From contig JAXGGA010006472.1 of the NCBI GenBank assembly GCA_038373865.1, positions 1 to 64,000 on the forward strand: 64,000 nt of DNA. The letters are read 5' to 3'. Origin of the DNA: Uloborus plumipes. Taxonomy: Eukaryota; Arthropoda; Arachnida; Araneae; Uloboridae. Under the pieces are notes generated by a model. It was not told the DNA's origin. It made no database searches and was given only the letters and a program-made list of their open reading frames with translations. A program made the translations under genes and the position numbers. Positions within the stretch are counted from its first letter, which is position 1; each line of letters opens with the position of its first letter. Positions 10,705 through 22,556 of this stretch are shown in pieces.

Positions 10705-11640
10705 CCGTACTAAGCCTAGGAGCAATCGCCTCCCAAAGGGGCGATTTTACTCCTCAAAAGGGAGGTTAATTCTTAAAGGGCGATAGGGGAGCAATGGGTA
10801 TTTAGAAGAGAAAACAGTAATAATAATAAAATGTAAAAAAGCTTTTTAAGTACAAAGACTATTTCTATCAGCTTGATTTGCACTAAAAAGTATGAAATAA
10901 AATAAATATATGATTTCTTGATGACAACAGTCAAAAATTTCAGTTGATCTAATTATATTTATACATGCTGATTAATTCTAAAGTGGCAAATAAAAGAAAA
11001 ATTAAAAATAACAATTTGAGAGAAGAGATAGGCGGTATGTACCACCTATTTTGTCTCTCCAACCACAAAAAAAAAAAAAAAAAAACTTTTAGTGTTTTGT
11101 GTAAACATGACATTCATAAAATTTGAATTTTAACTTGTTTTCTTTTACGTTACAATGAAATTTTAAGTTAGCTAATGTTCAAAATACAAATGTAACTTAC
11201 AAATGCAGAATTGTTTTAAATGTTTTCAAACATCTTTTTAGTGTTTCAACGGTTTTCATTTCCTTTTTTTTTTGCTATCAAAATTCCACACACCAGAAAC
11301 TGGTTTTAATGCACTTAAATCACACATGCTAAGAGTGCCTGTACTTGAGAATTGCTTTTGAATAATGGCGTTCTTATTTATCAACTTAGTTTCGTTTTTT
11401 TCTACTGGTCGATTTTCAAGAGTAAATTTTGAAGCTAACATTGGTTTTGATTTCCCAAATATTTATTTTGCTCAAATAATTTGCAGGATATTATCAAGAA
11501 AATACATTCCTTTTTCAACTTTCTTTTGATTTAGTAATTTTTTGTGGCTTCATCTTATTTAAAATATGTGGGTGACAATAGCGTTACCCATAAATGCTTA
11601 GTATTCACTTAATATTTATTTGGGAGGTAAGAACTCCTAA
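10705..11640. repeat. Diverged relative of the hAT MITE at 21914
   Basis: Positions 10705-10820 match 21925-22045 across GGGGCGATTT, AGGGGCGATAGGGG and ATGGGTATTTAGAAGA. Weaker shared blocks (TTGTGTAAACATG, ATTACCCAT-AAATGCTT) continue to about 11630. The termini are not visible here, so the bounds are approximate. Confidence 0.45.
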
Positions 11641-12330
11641 ACAGCTTTTTAAAACTTACTGTTTATCATTATTTTAGTTTATTGAAAAGAATGTTTACTT
11701 AAAACAAAACTGCACACCTTTCTCACTTTTCAACTTTAACTCCTGCATTTGTAAAGCAATAAGTGATTTAAGAGCAAAATAAAAACCTACACCAAGCATA
11801 AAAATGACTTTAAATCAATTATCATCGGATTGATAAGATGCCATGTTGCCAATAAGTTAAAAATATCAAGCAAATAATATTTTTTAATATTCACCTTTTT
11901 ATTAGTAGAATATTCAGTCACATGTTGACATGCTATTCAACAGCTAATGCCAACCCAAATAGGAGAGATTCAATAAATATTCCGAAACATTGTGACGAAC
12001 AATTCCAAAACCCAATCTGCAGTGACTCACATCTTTCCCGGAGTACTAAATATTTTTTAGAAGCATTTAATATCATGGCTAATTTGTATAAAAATTATTT
12101 TTATGCTTACTTTCGGAAGTATGTTTGAGGTATTCAAAAGCCCCCCTCCCCCTCACCAAGATTTGTTGCCTTGACAAGAAAATTAATTCTAAGCTAAAAA
12201 TAAAGCATCTGTAAAGGCAAGACAAAAACAACTTATTAAAAAGCCGTGGCAAAAAGAAAAAGTATAACGACAAATCTGTAGGTCTTAATTTTAAGTTTTA
12301 GAATTAGTGTTCGAAAAGCTTAGTTACTTA

Positions 12331-12784
12331 CAGCCTTATTCACCGTTAACCAAGTGTGGTTAAACCGGCCCTTAACCCAGAGTTACCGCCTACTTCGTAT
12401 TCACCGTCAACGTTTCCGAAACCACGCTTGGTTGGGAAATTTAACCAAGCTCTAGGAGCAAGATTAATTCCCAACCAAGCGTGGTTGCGAAACTTAACGT
12501 GTGGTTTGTCCTCAGAGCATGCGCAATTACATGTAAACGCGAATGCATTTAATGCGAATGGGGATTTAAAAACAACAAATTAATCATGTGATCAACATTG
12601 ACCATTAGGATGGCCACATACATAACCACTTGAAGTTAAGTTGAGTAACGACGTGGTAGAGGAACTCCGCGTCATTTTTCGCCGGTGAATACCAACTTTT
12701 TAACCGCATGGTTAAAATCTTAACTCTGGGTTAACGAACCTCATGGTTTGAGGCCCGTGGTTAGGTTAACGGTGAATAAGGGAG
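12331..12784. mobile_element. Harbinger-like MITE, TTA target duplication
   Basis: This 454-bp element has termini sharing CCTTATTCACCGTTAACC in inverse orientation, flanked by TTA on each side (12328-12330, 12785-12787). The interior holds further inverted pieces, such as the GGTTAAACC and AACTCTGGGTTAA blocks and repeated CCACGCTTGGTTG. A 3-bp TTA duplication with no coding content suggests a PIF/Harbinger-mobilised MITE. It sits 136 bp from a C9orf72-like exon. Confidence 0.78.
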
Positions 12785-12919
12785 TTAGTAGTAAGCGGGG
12801 AATTTAAGTTACACAACTTCAATGATTTCAAAGCTATTAAACACAACAGCTGTATTTATGAACTAAAATTATTATTTTAAGTAAAAAACGCACGAATATG
12901 TACCAAGTAAGAATCATAC

Positions 12920-13033
12920 TTCATTAATTTTGTATTCTGAATCTCCTACTATTGCTGTATGACCAGATGTTTGTAAATGAGAAACAACAGCCTTTATGTT
13001 AGATGAAACAAGCCAAACTTCTTGAGATGGAAC
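12920..13033 (-). CDS. C9orf72-like gene, exon with SHLQTxG motif
   Basis: Thirty-eight codons lie between acceptor TTTTTATTTCAG and donor GTATGA, phase 0 at both ends. The peptide includes VSHLQTSGHTAIVGDSEYKI. This is the most diagnostic match in the gene: vertebrate C9orf72 has SSHLQTCGCSVVVGSSAEKV at this place. It leads directly in frame into the LICALSMF exon, as NKIVRTLCLFL follows in vertebrates. The protein family forms a complex with SMCR8 and WDR41 that acts on small GTPases in autophagy and lysosome control. Confidence 0.9.
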
Positions 13034-14153
13034 CTGAAATAAAAAGAAGAAAATGCTGCAGCAAAATATGTACATTTTTTTAACTAAAAAAAACTTTGGC
13101 TAGAATTCAATAAAATTTACAGAAATAGTAGGTTTATGTTGTTTTGAAATGATATAAAATAAAGTAGGATTGAACAGATAGATTGTGGTAGGAAGATCAT
13201 GGAATGATTTCTAGTCTATTTATGTAAGTCATAGGATGTGACTGTCTTACAGTACTATCAAAGTTATGTTTTATTTCTGATTATTGCCCAAGTTACAACA
13301 TTGAAGATTCTCCAAGATTATCTTTGATCAAAATCAGCCCATAATGAACTTTAACTGTAGAAGCCTCAAACCTCTCACTGTTAAATCTTGCTGTTATGCA
13401 TTACATAAATTGACTTACAATTTCAAATCAATATTTAAAAAATATTTCATTCCTAACTTTCTTTTTATCAACAAATGAAAAATGTTCAAAGTCGGTATCG
13501 ATGGTGGGTCATGACCTATTTTAAGGGTTATACCCTATTTAATAGGACAAGATGCTATAAAATGATTTTCCAATAATGTTACACGGATAGACAGATGAGA
13601 GCAATAATAGGTAATGAACTAATACTGCGCAGGCTTTATTGCAGTTAATAAAAAAATCAGGTAGCACTTCAAAAGTATATCTCTTAAAATCAATAAATTA
13701 TGAGATTTAAATGATGCTAGAGACTTAACCTATCAAAAAACATATCTTAAGCTAGTTAGATGAAGTACAGATGCAGGGTTCTCACAAGGTCAAAAAGTAA
13801 GGGGGTGTATCCCGCTTAATCGAATACCCCGCTTATTTGAATATTATTTCTTGGAACCGACAGTATTCGTTTAAGCGGGGCCGACAGTATCTCTAATTAA
13901 GTTAAGATGAAGGGGCTTTCCCCCAACATATTTTTTTTTATGTAGGTCTAAAACAAATTCTAGACAATTTTTGCAAATGTTAAGAGGTGGAGTACTTCGT
14001 GAGTCCAACTTCAGAATTTCTCTAACTCTATTCTCTTAAAACAACATTTTAGATAATCTTTGAGAATATTAAGGGTGAAGAGGTTTGAGGGCACTGCGGC
14101 AGGCAATTTTTTAATTAAAACTTTTAAAATGCTATTGTAGATTCAGGGGTCTG

Positions 14154-16219
14154 GCCAGAGGAAATTCGGGACCGTTAACGGACCCTTCACAAAAATACGA
14201 TTAAGCAAAACGGACCTTTCACAAAAATACTATTGAGCAAAACGGACCCTTCACAAAAATACGATCAAGCAAAACGGACCCTTCACAAAATGCTGATCAA
14301 ACAAACGTACATTTCACACATTTTTCATTCAAAAAGCAAATCTGAAATCAAAATAATTCATAGCATATTTCTGTGTAAAAGCCCATAACTTTTGGGCCTT
14401 TTCTGAAGTTAAAGAAGGGAATCGCTTATCCGCCAACTTTGCAAAAAAAAAGTCACTTCCTGCCTGGCCCTGCGATGCTCAGGCAAGCAAAAAATCTTCA
14501 GTGTAAAATGTAGCACTTTTTGTTAGTTTCTTTTAAAGAAATTAACAACTTAAAAAAGGTAGTTGTTTTGCTTTAATGGTTCTGCTTGTTTGTTTTATCA
14601 TATGCAAATCAAAGTGGCTTGCTGCGATGTTGCTGTTATAGATTTCTATGGAAGTGCAGAGTAAGGATTTTTTCCCTGCTATGGACTAAAACATAAAGGA
14701 AATAATAATAATAGCAATTATCAGCGGAATGAACTTAGAACTGCTAACAGATAGCTAGGGTTGGAGAAAAAATGGGATTGCTTCTGGGTAGAGTAATCAG
14801 CTATTATTTAACCTATTAATGCCTAGCGTCCCTTTTTAGGGACGGTCCAAAAAAGGGTCTGAATTTCCCAAAAATAAACATTTCCACCAAATAATAGTGT
14901 TCAATTAGTACCTTGGTATTGTTTCAATTCGTCATTAACAGATTGCAGCACATAATCATTGTAAAGTGTGTTCTGTTGCAGTTTTAATATGATCTTTATC
15001 AAAAATGACATCATTCTCAATCTCAAGAAAAAAAGCTAAGTTTTCAAAGTTATTCCCAGCTTCCCAGTTGATGTTCATTGCTGATTTTATTTCTTCTTAT
15101 AAAATGTCTTTTTAAATATTATATCGTAGGCAGAAAAAAATTTTAGTTAAAAAAGTATGTACCCTCTGGGGTCTATCGTAACTTTTAAGGGACGATTTTT
15201 CTTTCCTTAATAAAAAAAATATTTTTTACATAATATTTTTTTATTATTTTTCCTATCGTTTGCAATCAGTATACAAAATATCTTTGGGGAAAAAAATGTC
15301 AGGCATTAATGGGTTAAAATTAAAATTATCTCCATCTGACATCTTTGGTGCGATGTTTTGACCTTATTTTGGCAGAAAATTATGTTTTTTTATTTCAATT
15401 ATTTATTTATTTTGCTTACAAGGGTGGTGTTTTAGTTATATTCAGGAATTATTGTATTTTTGCGTCTGTTAATATTAGAAGTCTGGTATTGTTTGTTTTG
15501 CTATGTTTATCTACCGTATTTTTCCTCCGAATTTTTGGCTAATATGTCGGTGATTATTAATGACATTCATCATATAAACCTGATGAAATGCAGCTCTAAA
15601 ATGTTTGACTTTAATAAATTATTAAAAATCGTTTTTATATTTCTGATGCTTTCAGTTTGAAAAAAGCGATCTCTGCATCCGATATAAAAATCGAATTTTA
15701 CTTACTTTTCAAGCTAATTACTCTTTATTAGGAGGCAAATAAATGAAAATTCGCTTTATTTTTTGCTCAGATCATTATTTAAAAAATTTTAAAGCAAAAT
15801 TAACTGTTCTTTTATGAGTCTAAATGTTAAACGATTGTTCCATTTCATTTTTGCATTAATTGTGGAAACAGACATTAATAATATGTTTACCATAGACCTT
15901 TGAAATGTAATTGTAAAAAAAATTCACCAAAAAAAAATATTTTATGCTCCATTTTTATGCTTTTGATGTCACTTGAATGATCACTTTGAAAACTGCAATC
16001 TCTTTGCATCCACTACAGGAATCGGACTTTTCGCATTTTTGATGTTAAGTATGCTTTTTAAAGAGGAAAATAAATGAAATTAATTTTAATTTTTTATTAA
16101 ATTAAAAAAAAAAATGCTTTTTTTTTTTTTTTTTTTTTTTCAAAATTATTTGATTTTCACAAAATTATTTAGTTTTTCACAAAAAACGGACCCTGTGAAA
16201 AATCCTGGACAGACCCCTG
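14154..16219. mobile_element. CAGGGGTC-family element, long copy, 5-bp TSD
   Basis: The left end CAGGGGTCTGGCCAGAGG and the inverse right end CAGGGGTCTGTCCAGGA are bounded by AGATT duplicated at 14149-14153 and 16220-16224. The left subterminal region holds four to five tandem units built on ACGGACCCTTCACAAAA. One GGACCCT unit recurs near the right end. The interior is AT-rich and non-coding, and is interrupted by a TTAA-flanked MITE at 14812-15313. Without that insert it is about 1.56 kb. Confidence 0.75.
14812..15313. mobile_element. piggyBac-like MITE nested in the CAGGGGTC element
   Basis: The ends CCTATTAATGCCT and (inverse) CCCATTAATGCCT are each bordered by TTAA (14808-14811, 15314-15317). 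A near-terminal palindrome GTCCCTTTTTAGGGAC follows the left end, with a related AAGGGACG block near the right. It is 502 bp with no coding. The TTAA target points to piggyBac-type transposition. Confidence 0.75.
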
Positions 16220-16516
16220 AGATTATCTTCAACATGTGACAGGTCAAGGAGCTCTCACCCAAAATCTTTTTGAAATTTCAGATGTAAAAATGCTGTTTTA
16301 GACTATCTTCAGAGATATTAAGGGCAGGAGAGATTCAGAGGCCACCCCTGGGAACTTTTGAAATTAAAATCTTTAAAATCAGATTACAGGTCACCTTTTA
16401 ATTAATGAGTGTAACAATAAATATTTAAAAAAAGGCAGAAAGAAAATAGAATGCACTTAATTCAATATTTTAACAATAAAACAGTAGACCTTTTAAATAA
16501 AAAAGCATGCTATTAC

Positions 16517-16615
16517 CTTCATTTTGCTTATACTGTAGTGAGTCAACGAATCAAGTACTAAGGCTAACTCATTTACCATTGCAGAAATTTGTTCAACAGG
16601 AAAGTCCATTGATTG
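16517..16615 (-). CDS. C9orf72-like gene, short helical exon
   Basis: Thirty-three codons run from acceptor TTACTTTTAAAG to donor GTAATA, phase 0 at both ends. The peptide includes PVEQISAMVNELALVLDSL. It corresponds in position to the EVIPVMELLSSMKSH segment of vertebrate C9orf72. Similarity is weak, but the frame, the splice sites and the position between two stronger exons support it. Vertebrates have about 25 more residues just before this segment, so either the linker is shorter here or a small exon in 16616-18171 was missed. Confidence 0.7.
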
Positions 16616-18171
16616 CTTTAAAAGTAATAGGCTTTATTAAAGCATGAACACATATAACAACAGCAATAACATCAAAAAGATCAATGTATTAAGAGAAAAG
16701 TAATAAAATAAACCCTTATTAAAAACATTACCAATGTCAATATAGCCTGTTTTATTTGCCCAAAAAGGATTGTTAAGTGATATTTTTCTTCAGACCCAGA
16801 TAAGATTTTAAACTGTCTGGGAACTCAAATAACTTCTTAAATAACTCTTCCTTCTCAAATAACTCTTAATAAAATTTTCAGAAAAAAAATTGCTGTATAC
16901 TTCTCCCGAGTCTTATGTCGCTGCCAACAGTAAAACTGTAAAATTATATACTAGTACAGCATAACTATACAACCAGCATGTTTGTTCAGTTATATTTACT
17001 CTTTTTTCAATATTAATGAGAGCTCTTTAAAAGTGGCGATCAATATTTGTCCATGCCCAAAAAATGGGATACTACAGAATATTGTATAAAAATATCAAAA
17101 TTATTTGCAAACTTCAAACATTTTCTGCGGACGGCCTTCCTATGATTGTCTGTATTATCTGGGTATGTTTTTCTTTGCACAGAAATGCAACATTGTTTTT
17201 CTCAATTGTTTTCACCAGAAGTCCTTTTGCTTTCAGCAAAAATGTTGATTTAGTTTGTCACAAAAATTAAAAATAGATCAAATAAGATGACTTTTTGCCA
17301 ACTTGAGGTAAGAGTACATCATATCATGTGCACAAATATACAAAGTGGATAATACAAAGTGGATAAATTAAGGATGAGGAAGATAACAAAGGTTACGAGG
17401 AAGATAACACAGAGTGCAGCACATTATAAACTTTCCTTCTGCTATAAAATCAGCAGTCTACTGCTTAGAAATATATCACAAACTATGCGGCATTCTCATC
17501 CCTACTGTCACTAAGTGGCCTCCTTGAGTGGCAATCTACTGAATACTATTTTTAATGATCTAAACATGGCTGTTCGAAAGTCGAAAAGCTTTTTAAATAG
17601 TTTTATATACATTTTAAAGAAAGAAAAATAACATAGACAGCACATATTTTTAAACATTAAAAATTTTTTCAGATTTGTAAGAAAATAACTATTGAATTTC
17701 CTTCTCATTCCAAAAAAATTAATTTTTTCACTTCTTTCCAATTTTTCCACAAAAACTTTAAAAAATGTTTTTTCATGGTTGCAGAATTTCCTGAAATTTT
17801 GCATCTCTAGCATTTTGGAAAAAATACTTCTTCAGTTAGAAAAAATATTAACTACAATAAATGCAAATAAAAAATATTCAAAAAGCAGACAAGGTTTCAG
17901 GAAAAAATGACTTTAGCAGTAGCCTTTTTTTAATAAGTAATATGTCTGTCAACTATGAATTTTGCACATAAAGAGTTTATAAATGAAATCTTGAACTTAA
18001 AAATGGGTCTTTTTTAGAGTCCAAAATAGACCATTAAGCTAAAAAACACTGCAACACTCATTTAAAATGATATTAAAACATTATCATGAACAACGGTACA
18101 AAAATGAGAAAAACGTTATGAATTCTACCAAACCTACAATTTTTTAAAAAAAGGGAAGAAGTTGAACATAC
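16616..18171. other. Intron of C9orf72-like gene, no repeat delimited
   Basis: AT-rich sequence with AAGTGGATAATAC repeated twice near 17340. I saw no convincing exon or transposon ends, though a small exon cannot be excluded. Confidence 0.4.
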
Positions 18172-18648
18172 CTGACAATTTTGCATAAGAAAGGACATTT
18201 TTCTCAAGTAATTATCAATAACTAAGTGCTTATTCAGCACAAAGTGCAATACTTCACGTTTAAATATGGCACCAAAGCATAAGCTTACATCTTCAGTTTT
18301 CTTTAAATTTCCAGAATGAAGCCACGACTTCATTTGAAAGAAAACACTTGCTAAGATTTGATTTCCTGTCAGATAAAATCTGGAGGCATTTCCTTGATAC
18401 GTTTTGTACAAATCTACTTCACCAAGCAATAATTGTCCACACATCATACAAAATGTTTTCATATCAAACTTATAAAATGAACTATTAGAATCATCAACAT
18501 TTTTAAAATGTTTCGACGTATTATAATCAGATAGAATATCATCTGGTACCTTAGAAAAATTTAGTTTCTTATCAGAAGTTTGTACCCAGAGTTTTTCGAT
18601 CTGAGGGCCCATTATAAAATCCCAAGAGGATAGTATTACACATTGCAT
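18172..18648 (-). CDS. C9orf72-like gene, first coding exon (upstream DENN)
   Basis: One hundred and fifty-nine codons run from ATG at 18648 to donor GTATGT, ending in phase 0. The N terminus MQCVILSSWDFIMGPQIEKL matches the FAYWDNILGPRVRHIW block that opens the longin/uDENN fold in C9orf72. Further on, FKREVLHFVLNKHLVIDNYL parallels LPQTELSFYLPLHRVCVDRL. The frame stays open upstream to an acceptor-like TTTATTTAG at 18676, so a non-coding or short coding exon may precede it. No signal peptide or membrane segment is seen, as expected for a cytosolic protein. Confidence 0.85.
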
Positions 18649-18675
18649 TTTTTTCTTTGTCGCAGCAGTCTTTTC

Positions 18676-19270
18676 CTAAATAAAACAATCTATAATTGAG
18701 TAACTTTTTTCTTTTTTTTAAAGATTAAGATGAACAATACAGCTAATCTAAGTTAAATTTCAAGAGAGATCAAAATCATAATCAATTATATCATAAAAAC
18801 TTCCTTTGCATATATTTGATGCTTTACTTCCACTCGACAACGTATTGCATAATTGTTTTCTTTTGTTAAAGTTCATGTTCAACAATATGGACAATAAGTT
18901 AGAAGTTTTACTAGGTTTTCAATTTAACTAAAATTTGTTTGCCCCGTTTCAGAATTCAGAAAAGTCGAATTTTACCAATTCGATTCAAACCAACTTTAAG
19001 TTAGATAACTTCATTTCTTGGCTCAAAGTTCAAATTTTACTGTATGCGAAAGGCTCTCTCGTTGTTTTGCTTAATATTAATTTCCTTTCAACGAGTTTAT
19101 AAGAATTATACAACTTTTTTCATAAGTGTTCAAGTTTTTTTTGAATAATGTAAACAAACAGCATGTGGAAATGTTTAGAACACGAGTGGTTAAATCCCGG
19201 GATTCCCTTTTCCTTTATGACTCATACTGCCATCTGTTGCCGACTGTAGAAGTTTTTCTTTTTCTTCGTA
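18676..19270. promoter_or_regulatory. Upstream region of C9orf72-like gene
   Basis: This is the only non-palindromic sequence between the first coding exon and the 9-kb palindrome, so the promoter probably lies here if there is no distant exon. At 19193-19245 it has the self-complementary ATCCCGGGAT, a TGACTCA AP-1-like site and CTGCCATCTGTTG. The first and third motifs recur together near 30740-30842. No TATA box could be assigned. Promoter function is inference. Confidence 0.35.
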
Positions 19271-19839
19271 TGGCTCATTCCATATCAAGTGATCCAACGT
19301 TTTTTACCTTACATTTTTGTATTTCTTTCAAATTTGGCTCATCAATTGTACCCCTTGAGGTAATCAAAAGTCTCAATTTTTAGATTTTTATCTCTATTAT
19401 TTTTTCATTTATGAGACTTTGAACTTTGGAAAAACCCTCGTTTTTCCATGGATAAGGGAACATAAAAGGGACCATAACTCGGCATCAAATATAGATAGAA
19501 CGATTTGGTAAATGGCATTTTAAAGTACGTTAGTTGCCGTTTAATCTGATATGCAACATGACTAATTTTATAAAAATTTTATTTTTTAAAAATGAAGTTT
19601 AAATTTCAAATTTAAATTTCTCGAAAAACATATAATGATTTTTTTTTTTTTTTAATCTCAAAAATTCTTGCGTATTTTATCTATGTTTATACAAATTTTT
19701 AGATTGGGATCTCAATGGGATCATATTTTTTTGAATTTTTGAATAAAACTGTATAGGAAAAAAATTATATTTTTTAGATTCTATTTATTTAAATACTAAT
19801 TTGTCTGGCTTGTGATGGTCTACATGAATATGTTTAAAG

Positions 19840-20371
19840 TGAGCTGGCATGAGCTTATAGATTTGTCAGGTTCACCCCCCTCCCCCCTTCCTTCCTCCGC
19901 ACAATCACTCTTTTTTATTTCATAACTGTTCAAAATGTTTAAAAAAAAAAACTCTTTGATACAAAATGAATAGTAAACTTATTAAAAGTTGGTACATGGG
20001 TTTCCTTATAACTTGACGAAGTATCCCCCTCCTCCACCAAACATACCATTAACATACCATTTATTATGATATCTAACCTGGGGATTGAATTGACTATTAT
20101 TTTTACTCTAGGTAAGTGAGCTAGCATTAACTTGTAGATTGGTCAGCTCCCCCTCCCTTCCTTCCCGACCCAACCATTTTTTCCCCCAAACTGTTTAAAA
20201 TGCTAAAAAATAAACCTCTTTGATACAAAATGAACAGTAAACTTATTTAAAGTTGGTAAATGGCCTTCCTTACAACAAGGTAAAGTGCAACCCTTCCCCC
20301 ACCCAAATATACCATTAACACTATACTAATATGACGTCTCACCTTTAGATTGATTTAAGGATTATTTTCAT
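19840..20371. repeat. Tandem duplication of about 265 bp in left palindrome arm
   Basis: Units at about 19840-20105 and 20106-20371 share GTGAGCTNGCAT, CTCTTTGATACAAAATGAA, AGTAAACTTATT-AAAGTTGGTA and CATACCATTAACA. The right arm has one unit only, so the duplication happened, or was lost, after the arms formed. Confidence 0.75.
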
Positions 20372-20430
20372 CCTCAGGGCCGGTCTTAGGCCGATTGGAC
20401 CGATTTTTCCCAATCGAGCCCTGCTCTAGC

Positions 20431-21040
20431 AAGGGGCCCCGCGCCAACGAATTATTTTTGCCTTTAGGTGAATGAGAAAAAAGAACTATATCAAAATAAG
20501 AAGCTAATTGGCAATATTTACCTAGTGTTTAATCCGTTTGAAAGTATGGTGCTACGTTTAGTTCAATTTATGATTTAGGAGCAAGGGGCCCCGCGCCGAC
20601 AAATTATTTTCGCCTTTAGGTAAATGTTTAAAAAAAACTATATCAAAATAAAAAGCTATTTGGCAATATTTGACTGATGTTTAATCTGTCTGAAAATGGT
20701 GCTACGTTGAGTTCAATCTAAAGTGTAGAAGCAGGGGATCCCGTCCCGACAAATTATTTTCGCCTTCAGGTAAGTGTTAAAAAAAAAAAAAAAAAACTAT
20801 ATCAAAATAAGAAGCTAATAGGCAAAATTTACCTGGTGTTAAATCCGTCTGAAAATATGGTGCTACGTTTAGTTCAATTTATGATGTAGGAGCAAGGGCC
20901 CCGCGCCGACAAATTATTTTCGCCTTTAGGTAAATGTTAAAAAAAATCTATATCAAAGTGAAAAGCTAATTGTCAATATTTAACTGATGTTTAATCTGTC
21001 TGAAAGTATTTTGCTGCGATTAGTTCAATTTATAGTATAG
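20431..21040. repeat. Four tandem units of about 150-160 bp inside the hAT
   Basis: The block GGGGCCCCGCGCCGACAAAT followed by TTTTCGCCTTTAGGTAAAT, a TATCAAAATAARAAGCTAAT block and GGTGCTACGTTTAGTTCAAT starts near 20431, 20583, 20733 and 20894. The array begins about 55 bp from the left terminus. Subterminal arrays of this kind are common in non-autonomous hAT elements. Confidence 0.85.
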
Positions 21041-21913
21041 GAGAACTTTCTGAAACTTTTGACATTTCTCTTATTCTATTGAAGTTATCAGATACATTCC
21101 CAAAACTACTACTGTCAGATAAATTATTAGAAAAATTTAAACATCTGTCGATTTGAACATATTAAATCCAGGATCGTACCTACGGCAACTTATACTCTAT
21201 TGTCAAAAAAAGAAAAAAAAACCATAATCAGCCTGCCTCAACGTCAAAATTCTAAAAGATTATCGTCACTTAATATTATGGCCATAGGGGCCCTTCGCAG
21301 GGCCTTATTGTACTGGGGTCTTCCATTTAAGGGGCAATTAAGGCATTTTTACTTATTTATTTGGAGGCGGGCTTATTAAAATTCATCAACAATGAAATAT
21401 TCTCCAAGAAAAACACTACGATGTTTACAGTTGCCAGTATGAAACGTTAAAATATCAGGTTGTACAAGCACGTATAAGTTAAAGGGAAAGATAAGAGCAG
21501 TTTTTTCACCGATGAGTTTTCCAGGGGCGGGCGTTTATGTAAGGGGACCCTATGAGGCCCTATTTTCTCCGAAAATCAAACAAACACATTTAATCAAGAT
21601 AATTTCTTGAGCTTTTTGGCCTTAAAAAAGCAAAACGTAAGAGAGGTTATATAGCAAAACGTCCCGCATAGCTAGAGGTGTGGAGGGCAATTTTTAATCT
21701 TTTACACGAGTGGCGTAACGAAAGGATAGGTGCTTTCCAGTGCCAGATTTATGGAGGAATAGTAAATTTCTGTTTCTATATTCTGATAAAATTTCCAAAA
21801 ATTTCTGGAAGACTTGCCTTTTCCCATAACAAAGACGGTCAATTGCCTAACATGGCGTTTTAGGGATTAAAAATTTTGGTTAGAGATCTCTCATCTCCGT
21901 TATCCTCTTAACC

Positions 21914-22556
21914 CAGTGATTCCCAACCTGGGGAGCGATTACCCCCTAAGGGGCGATTTGGCCTCCTCAAAGGGGCGGTAAATTCTAAAGGGGCGATAGG
22001 GGGTGATGGGTATTTAGAAGATAAAACACTAGTAGTAAAGGGGTGGCGAAAACCGAATTTGTGTGTAAACATGTACGAAACCGGTTGTTCAGAGTTCAGA
22101 CAATTAATCACAAGTTAAGTAAAAAACTAATTAAAGTTCAAGAGCTTCCTCCTTGAACCTTAGGAAGTATTTTGTCTTTCATTGTCCATTTTATGAATTT
22201 TCAGATTTTCAATTTAGTTTCAATGATTTTGATTCCCCCAGATTCCAGTGTAGAAACGAAAATAATTTCTTGAAAAATATACTTCTGTTTTTGAAAAGTA
22301 CGTCGATGATCTGAGTTAAATATTACCCATCAAATGCTTATCAGTTCGCTTTGTGAAATAAAAAATATTAAAGGTATTTTATTTATTTATTAATATTTTT
22401 AGTTTAAAAGTGATTGGTTAAAATTGCTTATATTTTTAATAATATCGATGTTCACTTATGTTTTTTTCGAGGAAGAAGGGGGGGAGGGCGGGGTGTGATA
22501 AGTGTCAGTCAGCGTCTTAAAGGGGGCGATGATCTCAAAAAAGTTGTGAACCACTG
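21914..22556. mobile_element. Small hAT MITE nested in the larger hAT
   Basis: The left end CAGTGATTCCCAACC and inverse right end CAGTGGTTCACAAC bound 643 bp. The flanks CTCTTAACC and CTCTAACC are an 8-bp duplication with one indel. Inside, GGGGCGAT-type blocks are present near both ends. It is related to the sequence at 10705 and, in its termini, to the hAT at 35259. Confidence 0.72.

Noticed and set aside
14160..14320. CRISPR-like alternation of GGACCCTTCACAAAA units
   Set aside because: Both the conserved part and the parts between are repeated; it is the subterminal array of a transposon family.
17511..17910. Overlapping plus and minus ORFs as coding exons
   Set aside because: Low-complexity F/K-rich translations in AT-rich intron; no splice sites in the phase the gene requires.
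20431..21040. CRISPR array
   Set aside because: The units are continuous tandem repeats of about 150 bp without short repeat-spacer alternation, inside an hAT in a eukaryotic genome.
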